From Duganella fentianensis (GTDB taxonomy: Bacteria; Pseudomonadota; Gammaproteobacteria; Burkholderiales; Burkholderiaceae_D), in NCBI RefSeq assembly GCF_009857835.1, contig NZ_WWCL01000005.1:62001-126000 (forward strand): a stretch of 64,000 nucleotides of DNA. Reading direction: 5' to 3'. This document shows positions 24,438 through 32,470 of the stretch, one piece after another (position 1 is the first letter of the stretch; each line of letters opens with the position of its first letter). Below the pieces are notes generated by a model. The model was not told the origin of the DNA, did not search any database, and saw only the letters and a program-made list of their open reading frames with translations. The translations under genes were made by a program, and so were the position numbers.

Positions 24438-25523
24438 ATGTCGAATGTAGCGATACGGGATCTGAAGATTACGCTGAGCGGGAACACGGTGATCGAATCC
24501 CTGAATCTGGATGTGAAGGCTGGCGAATTCGTGGTGCTGCTGGGCCCATCGGGCTGCGGCAAATCGACTCTGCTGCACAGCATCGCAGGGCTGATTGATA
24601 CCAGCGGCGGCCAGATCGAAATCGGCGGCAGGGATATGACCTGGGCAGATCCCAAAGACCGTGGCATAGCGCTGGTGTTCCAGTCCTACGCGCTGTATCC
24701 GACCATGGATGTGGAAGCGAATATGTCGTTTGGCCTGCGCATCAGCGGCACTCCCAAGGCGGAGATAGCGCGCCGCGTGGCGCGCGCTTCCGACATGCTG
24801 CAACTGGGGCCGCTGCTGAAGCGCAAGCCGGCCAATCTGTCCGGTGGCCAGCGCCAGCGCGTGGCGATAGGCCGCGCCATAGTGCGCGAGGCCGACGTGA
24901 TGCTGTTCGATGAACCGCTGTCGAATCTGGACGCCAAGCTGCGCACGGAATTGCGGCGCGAACTCAAGCAGCTGCACAAACAGCTGGGCGCCACCATGAT
25001 CTATGTGACGCACGATCAGGTAGAGGCTATGACGCTGGCGCAGCGCATGGCCGTGATGAAGGGCGGCGTGGTGCAGCAGTTCGACACGCCGGATAATATC
25101 TACAGCCGTCCGGCCAATCTGTTTGTGGCCACCTTCCTCGGTTCGCCCGGCATGAATCTGTTCAAGGGCAGCCTGTCGGCGCAAGGTGGGCAGGTGATGT
25201 TCCGCAATGAACACCTGACGCTGGACGTCTCGGCCTATCCGTATGCACAGGCGGCCGTAGATGGGCAGGCTTGCGTGCTCGGCGTGCGCCCCGAAGATAT
25301 CGATATCGGCAACCGCGATGGTGCCAGTAGTGCGGCCACAGGTACGGTCACATTGATCGAAGCCATGGGCGCACACCGCGTAGTGTGGCTGGATCTGCAG
25401 GGCACGCCGGTAGCGGGCATCGTGCAGGATGGTCTGGTGGTGGAAGGCGAGCAGCCTATGGCGTTTGCTATCCGCAGCCAGCGCATCTCTCTGTTCGACG
25501 CCGCCAGCGAGCAGCGCCTGTAA
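24438..25523 (+). CDS. Sugar ABC transporter ATPase (MalK/UgpC type)
   Basis: A 361-aa CUT1 ATPase. Walker A is GPSGCGKST, the signature is LSGGQRQRVAIGRA, and Walker B is MLFDEPLSNLDAKLR, followed by the H-loop THDQVEAM. A C-terminal TOBE/regulatory domain (about 240-361) contains VLGVRPEDIDIG. It powers import by the two permeases. MalK-type subunits can serve several permease pairs in a cell. It is the last gene of the operon; no terminator is evident in the 193 bases that follow. Confidence 0.9.
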   Translation: MSNVAIRDLKITLSGNTVIESLNLDVKAGEFVVLLGPSGCGKSTLLHSIAGLIDTSGGQIEIGGRDMTWADPKDRGIALVFQSYALYPTMDVEANMSFGLRISGTPKAEIARRVARASDMLQLGPLLKRKPANLSGGQRQRVAIGRAIVREADVMLFDEPLSNLDAKLRTELRRELKQLHKQLGATMIYVTHDQVEAMTLAQRMAVMKGGVVQQFDTPDNIYSRPANLFVATFLGSPGMNLFKGSLSAQGGQVMFRNEHLTLDVSAYPYAQAAVDGQACVLGVRPEDIDIGNRDGASSAATGTVTLIEAMGAHRVVWLDLQGTPVAGIVQDGLVVEGEQPMAFAIRSQRISLFDAASEQRL

Positions 25524-25716
25524 TCGTTTAGCATCAGCCCACATTTCACGCGAGCAGATAAATTTGCTCACGTTCTGCATCCGTCTTTGATCGCGCACAT
25601 TCCTAGACGGAAATATTTGCCGGATAATCATCCACAGGCTTACGTCGCCGGTCTGAAAACGCTGGCGTATAGCCAGGTGTGTCATCCCATAGTTCAACCT
25701 GCCGGAAGAGGAAATT
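25524..25716. other. Intergenic region after the ABC ATPase gene
   Basis: A 193-base stretch with no gene. It is more AT-rich than its neighbours. It holds an imperfect inverted repeat around TAAATTTGCTCA (about 25550-25573) but no T run, so no terminator is called. GAAGAGGAAATT before 25717 is the ribosome site of the next gene. Confidence 0.4.
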
Positions 25717-26151
25717 ATGCGCAAGCTTCTATTACTTTTCTTATTTGCTAGCGGTCTGGTTCCAGTTGCGCACGCGGAGGGCAAACGTCCCGAAGTGGCG
25801 CGTTATACGATGGCGTTTAGTGGTGAGCAAGGATATCGGGTATGGATCACGCGTCTCGGAGCGAAGGAAAACCACGAGGCACTGGTACAGATCAGTGGAA
25901 TCGACCACAAGCTTGATGGTCGCGTTCTGCGTGCCAAAGAGGTGGTTCAAACAGGCGGCAATAGCGTGAACTATATTGCTACTGTCGATGGCAAGTCCTA
26001 TGATTTACTGGCGGTTCAGCGCGGCAAGGCGGAACTGCTCATCACAGGAATGGCGTGGACCAGTGAACTACGCTACGACAAGGCGCTGGCAGACCAGCGA
26101 CCGCCAGAGCATCTGTTGACGGATTTTCTAGAAGGTTCGACGAAGCGATAA
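25717..26151 (+). CDS. Secreted protein of unknown function
   Basis: A 144-aa protein not recognised. A clear signal peptide (MRKLLLLFLFASGLVPVAHA, cleavage after AHA) leaves a mature domain of about 124 aa with mixed alpha/beta character and no cysteine. A good ribosome site (AGAGGAAATT) precedes the ATG. The coding sequence looks less GC-rich than its neighbours, which could mean recent acquisition. It lies between the sugar operon and the convergent LacI gene, 38 bases from the latter. No link to sugar uptake is evident from its sequence. Confidence 0.65.
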   Translation: MRKLLLLFLFASGLVPVAHAEGKRPEVARYTMAFSGEQGYRVWITRLGAKENHEALVQISGIDHKLDGRVLRAKEVVQTGGNSVNYIATVDGKSYDLLAVQRGKAELLITGMAWTSELRYDKALADQRPPEHLLTDFLEGSTKR

Positions 26152-26189
26152 GAGCCTATGATTTTTGCTTGCCTTTATGCAGTGGACAC

Positions 26190-27200
26190 CTATGACGCTG
26201 GTTGCGCCAACGTTGCGCGCATGGAGACGGTGACGGGATATTCGCGCACGATTTCGTGGCCTGTGCCGTAGCACAGGTTGAGCAGCCAGCGGACGGCATT
26301 GCGGGTGACTTCCTGCATGGGGATGTGCACCGAGCTGAGGGGCGGCACGCTGTATTCGGCCGTGTAGTCATCGTCGTAGCCGATCACGGAAACCTGTTGC
26401 GGCACACCGATGCCGCGCTGGTGCAGGCAGGCGAGGGCGCCCACGGCCATTTCGTCGTTGGCGCAGAACATGCCAGTGAATTGTCGCCCCTGATCCAGCA
26501 GCTGCGCAGCAGCGCCAAAACCGCTATCGCGCGAAAAGTCCCCGTCCACCTGCTGCACATAGGCGCGAGTGATGCCGTGCCGTTCCAGCTCCGCATAAAA
26601 ACCGCTGATGCGTTCGATGTTATCGAACGCCGAGGCAGGGCCGGAAATGACGGCGAGCTGGCGATGGCCCGCGTCGACCAGTGCCCGCGCTGCCAGTTCG
26701 CCGCCGCGATAGTGGTCGGGGCAAAAGCCTGTTTCTGGCGCATGGGGATTGCGCCGGTTGAGGAAGGCGATGCGCGGCTGCTTCTTCTGCAGGGCCAGCA
26801 TATCTTCTTCGCGCAGGTCATGGGCCAGCACCACGATACCGTCGCAATCACGGTCGATCAGGAAGTTGACGGCTTCGATGGTTTCTTCGCGCCGGTCGCC
26901 TTCACCGCAGCCGGTAGCCACCACCACATGGCGGCGGATGGCACGCAGTTCGATATCGGTCTGCTGCAGGATGGTGCCGTAGTAGGCGCCGAAGAAGGAC
27001 GGTGTGTAGATGCCTATCATACCCAGCGATTTGCTCGACAGGGAACGGCCGATCGACGACGGGCGGAAATTCAGCTGCTCGACGGCGGCCTGTACCTTTT
27101 TCATGGCTTCTGCCGAGACGGGGCCTGCGCCGCTGATCGCGCGCGAGGCGGTGGACATGCCCACACCCGCGAGGGCTGCGACGTCTTTTAGCGTTGCCAC
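26190..27200 (-). CDS. LacI-family transcriptional regulator
   Basis: A 336-aa repressor: N-terminal LacI helix-turn-helix (TLKDVAALAGVGMSTASRAI) and hinge, then a periplasmic-binding-protein-like effector domain (IGIYTPSFFGAYYGTILQQ ... VSVIGYDDDYTAEYSVPPLS). The GTG at 27200 places the HTH at residue 3 as usual; the longer frame adds 25 unconserved residues. It probably controls the beta-glucosidase/ABC operon through the operator at 21156-21169. No copy of that operator was seen near its own start. It is divergent from rimO. Confidence 0.88.
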   Translation of the reverse strand: MATLKDVAALAGVGMSTASRAISGAGPVSAEAMKKVQAAVEQLNFRPSSIGRSLSSKSLGMIGIYTPSFFGAYYGTILQQTDIELRAIRRHVVVATGCGEGDRREETIEAVNFLIDRDCDGIVVLAHDLREEDMLALQKKQPRIAFLNRRNPHAPETGFCPDHYRGGELAARALVDAGHRQLAVISGPASAFDNIERISGFYAELERHGITRAYVQQVDGDFSRDSGFGAAAQLLDQGRQFTGMFCANDEMAVGALACLHQRGIGVPQQVSVIGYDDDYTAEYSVPPLSSVHIPMQEVTRNAVRWLLNLCYGTGHEIVREYPVTVSMRATLAQPAS

Positions 27201-27289
27201 AAAATCTACACTCCATTCTTTGTTGCCGCAGCGTTTCTGAGGCAGCGGCCGGAGCGTCATCCTATCACGGCGCACTATGAAGAATGGGG

Positions 27290-27295
27290 TATAAT
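27290..27295 (+). promoter_or_regulatory. Candidate -10 box of rimO
   Basis: A perfect TATAAT in the lacI/rimO gap. Transcription would start near 27302, which excludes the upstream in-frame start at 27294 and supports the ATG at 27363. No clear -35 was found. Confidence 0.4.
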
Positions 27296-27362
27296 GCTCG
27301 ATTGCTCGACATTTTCACGCGTTTTCAACGCCCGCTTTCGACACCTGCTTTCGATACTTACC

Positions 27363-28769
27363 ATGCAATCGCAATCTCTCTCCCGTAACAAGCCTGCCAG
27401 CGACTCCGGCAGCACCACTGGCGCCGCGCCCAAAGTCGGTTTTGTCTCGCTGGGCTGCCCCAAGGCGCTGGTGGACTCCGAACAGATTCTGACCCAGCTG
27501 CGCGCGGAAGGCTATGAAACGGCCAAGTCCTACGACGGTGCCGATCTGGTCATCGTCAACACCTGCGGTTTCATCGACGCAGCCGTGCAGGAGTCGCTCG
27601 ATGCGATCGGCGAAGCGCTGGCCGAAAACGGCAAAGTGATCGTGACGGGCTGTCTGGGCGCGAAGAAGGATGCGTCCGGCGACGACATCATCATGAAAGT
27701 GCACCCGAAAGTGCTGGCCGTAACCGGCCCGCATGCGCTGGCGGAAGTGATGGACTCGGTCCACATGCACCTGCCCAAGCCGCACGAGCCTTTCCTTGAC
27801 CTGATTCCGGCACAGGGCGTGAAGCTCACGCCCAAGCACTATGCCTACCTGAAAATTTCCGAAGGCTGCAACCACCGCTGCAGCTTCTGCATCATCCCGT
27901 CCATGCGCGGCGATCTGGTCTCGCGTCCGATTGCGGACCTGATGCTGGAAGCGGAAAACCTGTTCAAATCGGGCGTGAAAGAACTGCTGGTGATTTCGCA
28001 GGACACCTCGGCCTATGGCGTGGACGTCAAGTTCCGCACCGGCTTCTGGAACGGCCGTCCGATCAAGACCCACATGACCCAGCTGACCGAAGCGCTGGGC
28101 GAGCTGGCCAAATCGTATGGCGCGTGGATACGTCTGCACTATGTCTACCCGTATCCGCACGTGGACCAGATCATCCCGATGATGGGCGACGGCCACATTC
28201 TGCCTTACCTCGACATCCCTATGCAGCACGCCCATCCGGAAGTGCTGAAGCGTATGAAACGTCCTGCCAGCGGTGAAAAGAATCTGGACCGCATTCAGGC
28301 ATGGCGCAAGATGAACCCGGACCTGACCATCCGCTCCACCTTCATCGCCGGCTTCCCCGGCGAGACGGAAGCCGAATTCGAATATCTGCTGGACTTCCTC
28401 AAGGAAGCGCAGATCGACCGTCTGGGCTGCTTCGCCTACTCGCCAGTGGAAGGCGCAACGGCCAACGAACTGGCCAACCCTGTGCCGGAAGAAGTGCGCG
28501 AAGAGCGCCGTGGCCGCGTCATGCTGCTGCAGGAAGAAATTTCGCGTAACCGCCTGAAAGCCAAAGTCGGCAAGACCGTACGCGTGCTGATCGACGAGAT
28601 CAACCGTACCGGTGGCGTAGGCCGTACCAGCGCCGATGCGCCGGAAATCGATGGCGTGGTGTACGTCAAGCCACCTTACGAGCCGCACAAGAAGCTGGCA
28701 GTGGGCCAGTTTGTCGACGTGAAGATCACCACGTCCGATGCGCACGACCTGTGGGGCGAGGCGCAATAA
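27363..28769 (+). CDS. rimO: Ribosomal protein S12 methylthiotransferase RimO
   Basis: A 468-aa radical SAM enzyme that methylthiolates an aspartate of ribosomal protein S12 (Asp88 in E. coli). The N-terminal UPF0004 domain (VGFVSLGCPKALVDSE) binds one iron-sulfur cluster; the radical SAM cluster motif is CNHRCSFC (Cys169, 173, 176). A C-terminal TRAM domain follows (VLIDEINRTGGVGRT). The ATG at 27363 was chosen from the promoter position and family length. A good terminator follows, so it is probably a single-gene unit. Confidence 0.94.
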   Translation: MQSQSLSRNKPASDSGSTTGAAPKVGFVSLGCPKALVDSEQILTQLRAEGYETAKSYDGADLVIVNTCGFIDAAVQESLDAIGEALAENGKVIVTGCLGAKKDASGDDIIMKVHPKVLAVTGPHALAEVMDSVHMHLPKPHEPFLDLIPAQGVKLTPKHYAYLKISEGCNHRCSFCIIPSMRGDLVSRPIADLMLEAENLFKSGVKELLVISQDTSAYGVDVKFRTGFWNGRPIKTHMTQLTEALGELAKSYGAWIRLHYVYPYPHVDQIIPMMGDGHILPYLDIPMQHAHPEVLKRMKRPASGEKNLDRIQAWRKMNPDLTIRSTFIAGFPGETEAEFEYLLDFLKEAQIDRLGCFAYSPVEGATANELANPVPEEVREERRGRVMLLQEEISRNRLKAKVGKTVRVLIDEINRTGGVGRTSADAPEIDGVVYVKPPYEPHKKLAVGQFVDVKITTSDAHDLWGEAQ

Positions 28770-28787
28770 GCGAATCAAACCTATAAT

Positions 28788-28821
28788 AAAGGCGGACCAG
28801 ACATGGACCGCCTTTTTTTTT
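28788..28821 (+). terminator. Intrinsic terminator after rimO
   Basis: An 8-bp stem (AAAGGCGG / CCGCCTTT) with a 12-base loop is followed by a run of T up to 28821. It lies 19 bases after the rimO stop and 19 bases before metC starts. Confidence 0.85.
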
Positions 28822-28839
28822 CGTCCGAGCTTACTCATC

Positions 28840-30009
28840 ATGACACTTAAAAAATCCCAGCAGACCGCCATCGTGCATCCCGATTACCGTGCACCGGAAG
28901 GCTTTGCCGCTTTCCCGGCCGTGATCCATCACGCTTCCACCGTGCTGTTCAAGAACGTGGCTGCCATGCGCTCGGGCGAATGGAAGGACAAGAACGCCTA
29001 TACCTACGGCCTGCATGGCACGCCGACCACCTTCACGCTGGAAGCGCGGCTGGCCGAAATCGAAGGTGGCGACTACTGCCTGCTGGCACCTAGCGGTCTG
29101 GCGGCGATTGCCATGGTCGATCTGGGGCTGCTGCGCAGCGGCGACGACGTGCTGCTGCCCGATAACGTCTACAACCCGAACCGCGAACTGGGGCGCTGGC
29201 TGTCGGCCGATTACGGCATCACGGCGCGCTACTACGATCCGCTGATCGGCGCCGGCATCGCCGAGCTGATACAGCCGAATACCCGATTGATCTGGACCGA
29301 AGCGCCGGGCTCCGTCTCGATGGAAGTACCGGACCTGCCAGCCATCTGCAAGGCAGCGCACGAACGCGGCGTGGTGGTGGCGCTGGATAACACCTGGTCG
29401 GCCGGTCTGGCGCTGCGCGGCTTCGATCTGGGTGTGGACATCATCATGCAGGCACTGACCAAATACCAGTCTGGCGGCTCGGATGTGCTGATGGGCGCTG
29501 TCATCACGCGCGACCGTGCGCTGCACGACAAGATCGCCGGTGCCCACATGCGCCTCGGCATGGGCGTAGGCGCGGACGATGCCTTCCTCGTTTCGCGCGG
29601 CCTGCCTACCATGCGTCTGCGCTTCGAAGCGCATGACGCAGCAGCGCGCAAACTGGCCGCATGGCTGCAGGCTCGCCCTGAAATCTCCAAGGTGCTGCAC
29701 CCAGCCTTTACCGATTGCCCCGGCCACGAATTCTGGAAGCGCGACTTCACGGGCGCAGGTGGCCTGTTCTCCGTGATCTTTGACGAACAGTACACGGAAG
29801 CGCAGACCGACCGCTTCATCGACGCGCTGCAACTATTCAAGATCGGTTATAGCTGGGGTGGCGCCAACAGTCTGGTCATGCCTTACCGCATACAGAGCAT
29901 GCGCAAGGACTGGCCGAACAAGGGCCAGCTGGTGCGCTTCAATGTAGGTCTGGAAGATGTGCACGACCTGATTGCCGATATCGAACACGCGCTGGAGGTG
30001 CTGCAATGA
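28840..30009 (+). CDS. metC: Cystathionine beta-lyase
   Basis: A 389-aa Cys/Met-metabolism PLP enzyme, which splits cystathionine to homocysteine, pyruvate and ammonia in methionine synthesis. Conserved parts are AYTYGLHGTPTTFTLEARLA, the PLP contact APSGLAAIAMV, and the PLP lysine in ALTKYQSGGSD (Lys208). The MetC family is closely related to other gamma-family enzymes, but the GLHGTPT motif is typical of cystathionine beta-lyases. The ATG at 28840 follows the rimO terminator; the longer frame enters rimO. It overlaps hisC by 4 bases. Confidence 0.9.
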   Translation: MTLKKSQQTAIVHPDYRAPEGFAAFPAVIHHASTVLFKNVAAMRSGEWKDKNAYTYGLHGTPTTFTLEARLAEIEGGDYCLLAPSGLAAIAMVDLGLLRSGDDVLLPDNVYNPNRELGRWLSADYGITARYYDPLIGAGIAELIQPNTRLIWTEAPGSVSMEVPDLPAICKAAHERGVVVALDNTWSAGLALRGFDLGVDIIMQALTKYQSGGSDVLMGAVITRDRALHDKIAGAHMRLGMGVGADDAFLVSRGLPTMRLRFEAHDAAARKLAAWLQARPEISKVLHPAFTDCPGHEFWKRDFTGAGGLFSVIFDEQYTEAQTDRFIDALQLFKIGYSWGGANSLVMPYRIQSMRKDWPNKGQLVRFNVGLEDVHDLIADIEHALEVLQ

Positions 30010-31061
30010 GCCGCTACTGGAGCGATGTCGTACACGCGCTGACACCATACACGCCGGGCGAACAGGTGCAGATGCCGGGCCTGATCAAGCTGAATACCAA
30101 CGAGAATCCGTATCCGCCTTCGCCGCTGGCCATCGCTGCCATGCAGGCGGCAGCAGGCGAACAGTTGCGCAAGTATTCCGACCCGTCGAATGCTGTTCTC
30201 AAGGATACGCTGGCCGCCCACTTCGGCCTGCGCCGCGAGCAGGTATTCGTGGGCAATAGCTCGGACGAAGTGCTGGCTCATACCTTCCACGCGCTGCTCA
30301 AGCACGAGCTGCCGCTGCTGAGCCCCGATATCAGCTACAGCTTCTATCCGACCTATTGCAGCCTGTACGGCATCCGCAATGTGCAGGTGCCGCTCAACGC
30401 GCAGTTCGAAATCGATATCGCCGACTACCAGCAACCGTGCGGCGCCATCATCATCGCCAACCCGAATGCCCCAACCGGCATCGCGCTGCCGCTGGCGCAG
30501 ATCGAAGCGCTGCTGCAGGCCCACCCCGATCAGGTGGTGGTCATCGACGAGGCCTACGTGGACTTTGGCGGCGAAAGCGCCGCTGCGCTGGTGGGCCGTT
30601 ACGAGAACCTGCTGGTGGTCCAGACGCTGTCCAAATCGCGCTCGCTGGCCGGTCTGCGGGTCGGCTTTGCGCTCGGCCATGCCGATCTGATCGCCGGACT
30701 GGAACGGGTCAAGAACAGCTTCAACTGCTATCCGCTGGGGCAGGTGGCGCAGGCCGGCGCTGTGGCTGCGCTACAGGATGTGGCTTACACGCGGCAGACG
30801 TCGGAAGCCATCATCGCCAGCCGCGCATGGCTGACGCAGCAGATGCAGGCGCTGGGCTTCGAGGTACTGCCATCCAAGGCGAACTTCATCTTTGCGCGTC
30901 ATCCATCGCACGACGCGGCCACGCTGGCAGCCGGGCTGCGCGAGCGCGCCATCCTCGTGCGCCACTTCAAGCAGGCCCGCATCGACCAGTTCCTGCGCAT
31001 TTCCATCGGCACGGACGAGGAATGCGCGCAACTGGTAGCGGCGCTTCAGGCTTTGCTGTGA
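30006..31061 (+). CDS. hisC: Histidinol-phosphate aminotransferase HisC
   Basis: A 351-aa class II aminotransferase that converts imidazole-acetol phosphate to histidinol phosphate in histidine synthesis. It has IKLNTNENPYPPSP, IANPNAPTG, VIDEAYVDFGG and the PLP lysine in TLSKSRSLAGLRVG (Lys210). HisC-type enzymes often also accept aromatic keto acids. It is translated together with metC (ATGA overlap) and lies outside any his operon visible here, so it could be a second HisC copy or an aromatic aminotransferase. Confidence 0.9.
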   Translation: MSRYWSDVVHALTPYTPGEQVQMPGLIKLNTNENPYPPSPLAIAAMQAAAGEQLRKYSDPSNAVLKDTLAAHFGLRREQVFVGNSSDEVLAHTFHALLKHELPLLSPDISYSFYPTYCSLYGIRNVQVPLNAQFEIDIADYQQPCGAIIIANPNAPTGIALPLAQIEALLQAHPDQVVVIDEAYVDFGGESAAALVGRYENLLVVQTLSKSRSLAGLRVGFALGHADLIAGLERVKNSFNCYPLGQVAQAGAVAALQDVAYTRQTSEAIIASRAWLTQQMQALGFEVLPSKANFIFARHPSHDAATLAAGLRERAILVRHFKQARIDQFLRISIGTDEECAQLVAALQALL

Positions 31062-31072
31062 GGGATATGGCG

Positions 31073-31555
31073 ATGACCGGCAAAGTAGCGGTGCTGTTTG
31101 TCTGCATGGGGAATATCTGCCGTTCGCCTACGGCAGAAGGCGTATTCCGCCAGCGCGTGGAAGCAGCGGGCATGGCTGACTGGGTGGAGATCGATTCGGC
31201 CGGCACCCATGGCTACCATGTTGGTGAGCAGCCCGATGCCCGTTCGATGGAGTTCGCGCTTAAACGTGGCTACGATCTATCGAGCCAGCGTTCGCGCAAG
31301 GTGAAGGCTAGCGATTTCGAAGTGTTCGATCATGTGCTGGCGATGGACCAGCACAATCTGAGTCTGCTGGAAGCGGCCTGTCCGCCCGAGTACCGCCATA
31401 AACTGGGGCTGTTCATGCAGCACGCCAGCCGTAGCGGCGCGCTGGAAGTGCCCGATCCTTACTACGGCGGCGGGCGTGGTTTCGATCTGGTACTCGACTA
31501 TATCGAAGATGCGTCGGACGGCTTGCTGGAACTGCTGCGCAAGGCGCAGCGTTAG
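31073..31555 (+). CDS. Low-molecular-weight protein tyrosine phosphatase
   Basis: A 160-aa cytoplasmic phosphatase with the P-loop CMGNICRSP (Cys11, Arg17) and the general acid in VPDPYYGG. These enzymes remove phosphate from tyrosine in proteins or act as arsenate-reductase relatives; the DPYYGG motif fits the phosphatase. The frame is open far upstream inside hisC, but GAGGGAT at 31060-31066 points to the ATG at 31073. It is 11 bases after hisC. There is no capsule or tyrosine-kinase gene beside it. Confidence 0.88.
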   Translation: MTGKVAVLFVCMGNICRSPTAEGVFRQRVEAAGMADWVEIDSAGTHGYHVGEQPDARSMEFALKRGYDLSSQRSRKVKASDFEVFDHVLAMDQHNLSLLEAACPPEYRHKLGLFMQHASRSGALEVPDPYYGGGRGFDLVLDYIEDASDGLLELLRKAQR

Positions 31556-31574
31556 CAGCACAGCCGGCGCCTGA

Positions 31575-32447
31575 TCAGGCCAGCAAAGGCAGGATGCCGT
31601 CCAGGCCGACGAAGTTGAGCGCCACGCTGGCCTGCTCGCGCACCACCGGCTTGGCACGGAACGCTACCGACATGCCGGAAATGCTCATCATCTTCAGATC
31701 GTTGGCGCCGTCGCCCATGACGATGGCCTGACTCGGGCTGATGCCCAGTTCGGCGCACACGCGTTCCACTGTGCGTTTCTTCTCTTCCGCATCGACGATG
31801 CCGCCGATGACGTTACCGGTCAGGCGGCCGTCAACGATTTCCAGTTCATTGGCGTGGGTATAGTCCAGCCCCAGACGCTGTTTCAGGCGCGCGGTGAAAA
31901 AGGTGAAGCCGCCCGATACCAGCAGGGTTTTCAGACCGGCCTGTTGTACGGCCTTGAGCATGGTTTCTGCACCCAGTGACAGTTGCAGGCGTTCTTCGTA
32001 CACGCGTTCCAGTGCCGTTGCTTCCAGACCTTTGAGCAGGGCCACGCGGCGTTTCAGGCTGGCAGAGAAATCCAGTTCGCCGCGCATGGCAGCTTCGGTG
32101 ATCTCCGATACTTCCGCCTTCAGCCCCTGCATATCGGCGATTTCATCGATGCACTCGATGGTGATCAGGGTGGAATCCATGTCCATGGCGACCAGTTTGA
32201 AGTCGCTCATTTTGCGCTGGTCCGCGTCGTAAGTAATATCCACCCTGGCTGCCAGTGCCGCAGCGGCCAGATTCCGGCGCTGCGCCTCATCCAGTGCCAC
32301 GCCTTCGCAGCGCAGCGCAGTGTCGCTCAGCCAGCGGCTGCTAGCCGTGCCGCTAACACCGGCCAGTGCCGCCAGCTGTTGCAGTTGCGCTTTGCAGTCG
32401 CCCAGACCTTGCAGCACCAGATTCGTCATGTTGTTTTCCGTGTTCAT
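31575..32447 (-). CDS. serB: Phosphoserine phosphatase SerB
   Basis: A 290-aa HAD-family enzyme that makes L-serine from phosphoserine, the last step of the phosphorylated serine pathway. The nucleophile motif is AMDMDSTLI (Asp89, Asp91); other motifs are LVSGGFTFFT and VMGDGANDLKMM. The first 80 residues form a small N-terminal domain as in E. coli SerB. The ATG at 32447 has no clear ribosome site; the ATG at 32429 is an alternative. It is 23 bases downstream of mfd on the same strand, so the two may be co-transcribed. Confidence 0.92.
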   Translation of the reverse strand: MNTENNMTNLVLQGLGDCKAQLQQLAALAGVSGTASSRWLSDTALRCEGVALDEAQRRNLAAAALAARVDITYDADQRKMSDFKLVAMDMDSTLITIECIDEIADMQGLKAEVSEITEAAMRGELDFSASLKRRVALLKGLEATALERVYEERLQLSLGAETMLKAVQQAGLKTLLVSGGFTFFTARLKQRLGLDYTHANELEIVDGRLTGNVIGGIVDAEEKKRTVERVCAELGISPSQAIVMGDGANDLKMMSISGMSVAFRAKPVVREQASVALNFVGLDGILPLLA

Positions 32448-32470
32448 AAAGAGAGAGTGTGAGCCTTGGA

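Noticed and set aside
25550..25573. Terminator after the sugar ABC ATPase gene
   Set aside because: The inverted repeat is imperfect and is not followed by a T run.
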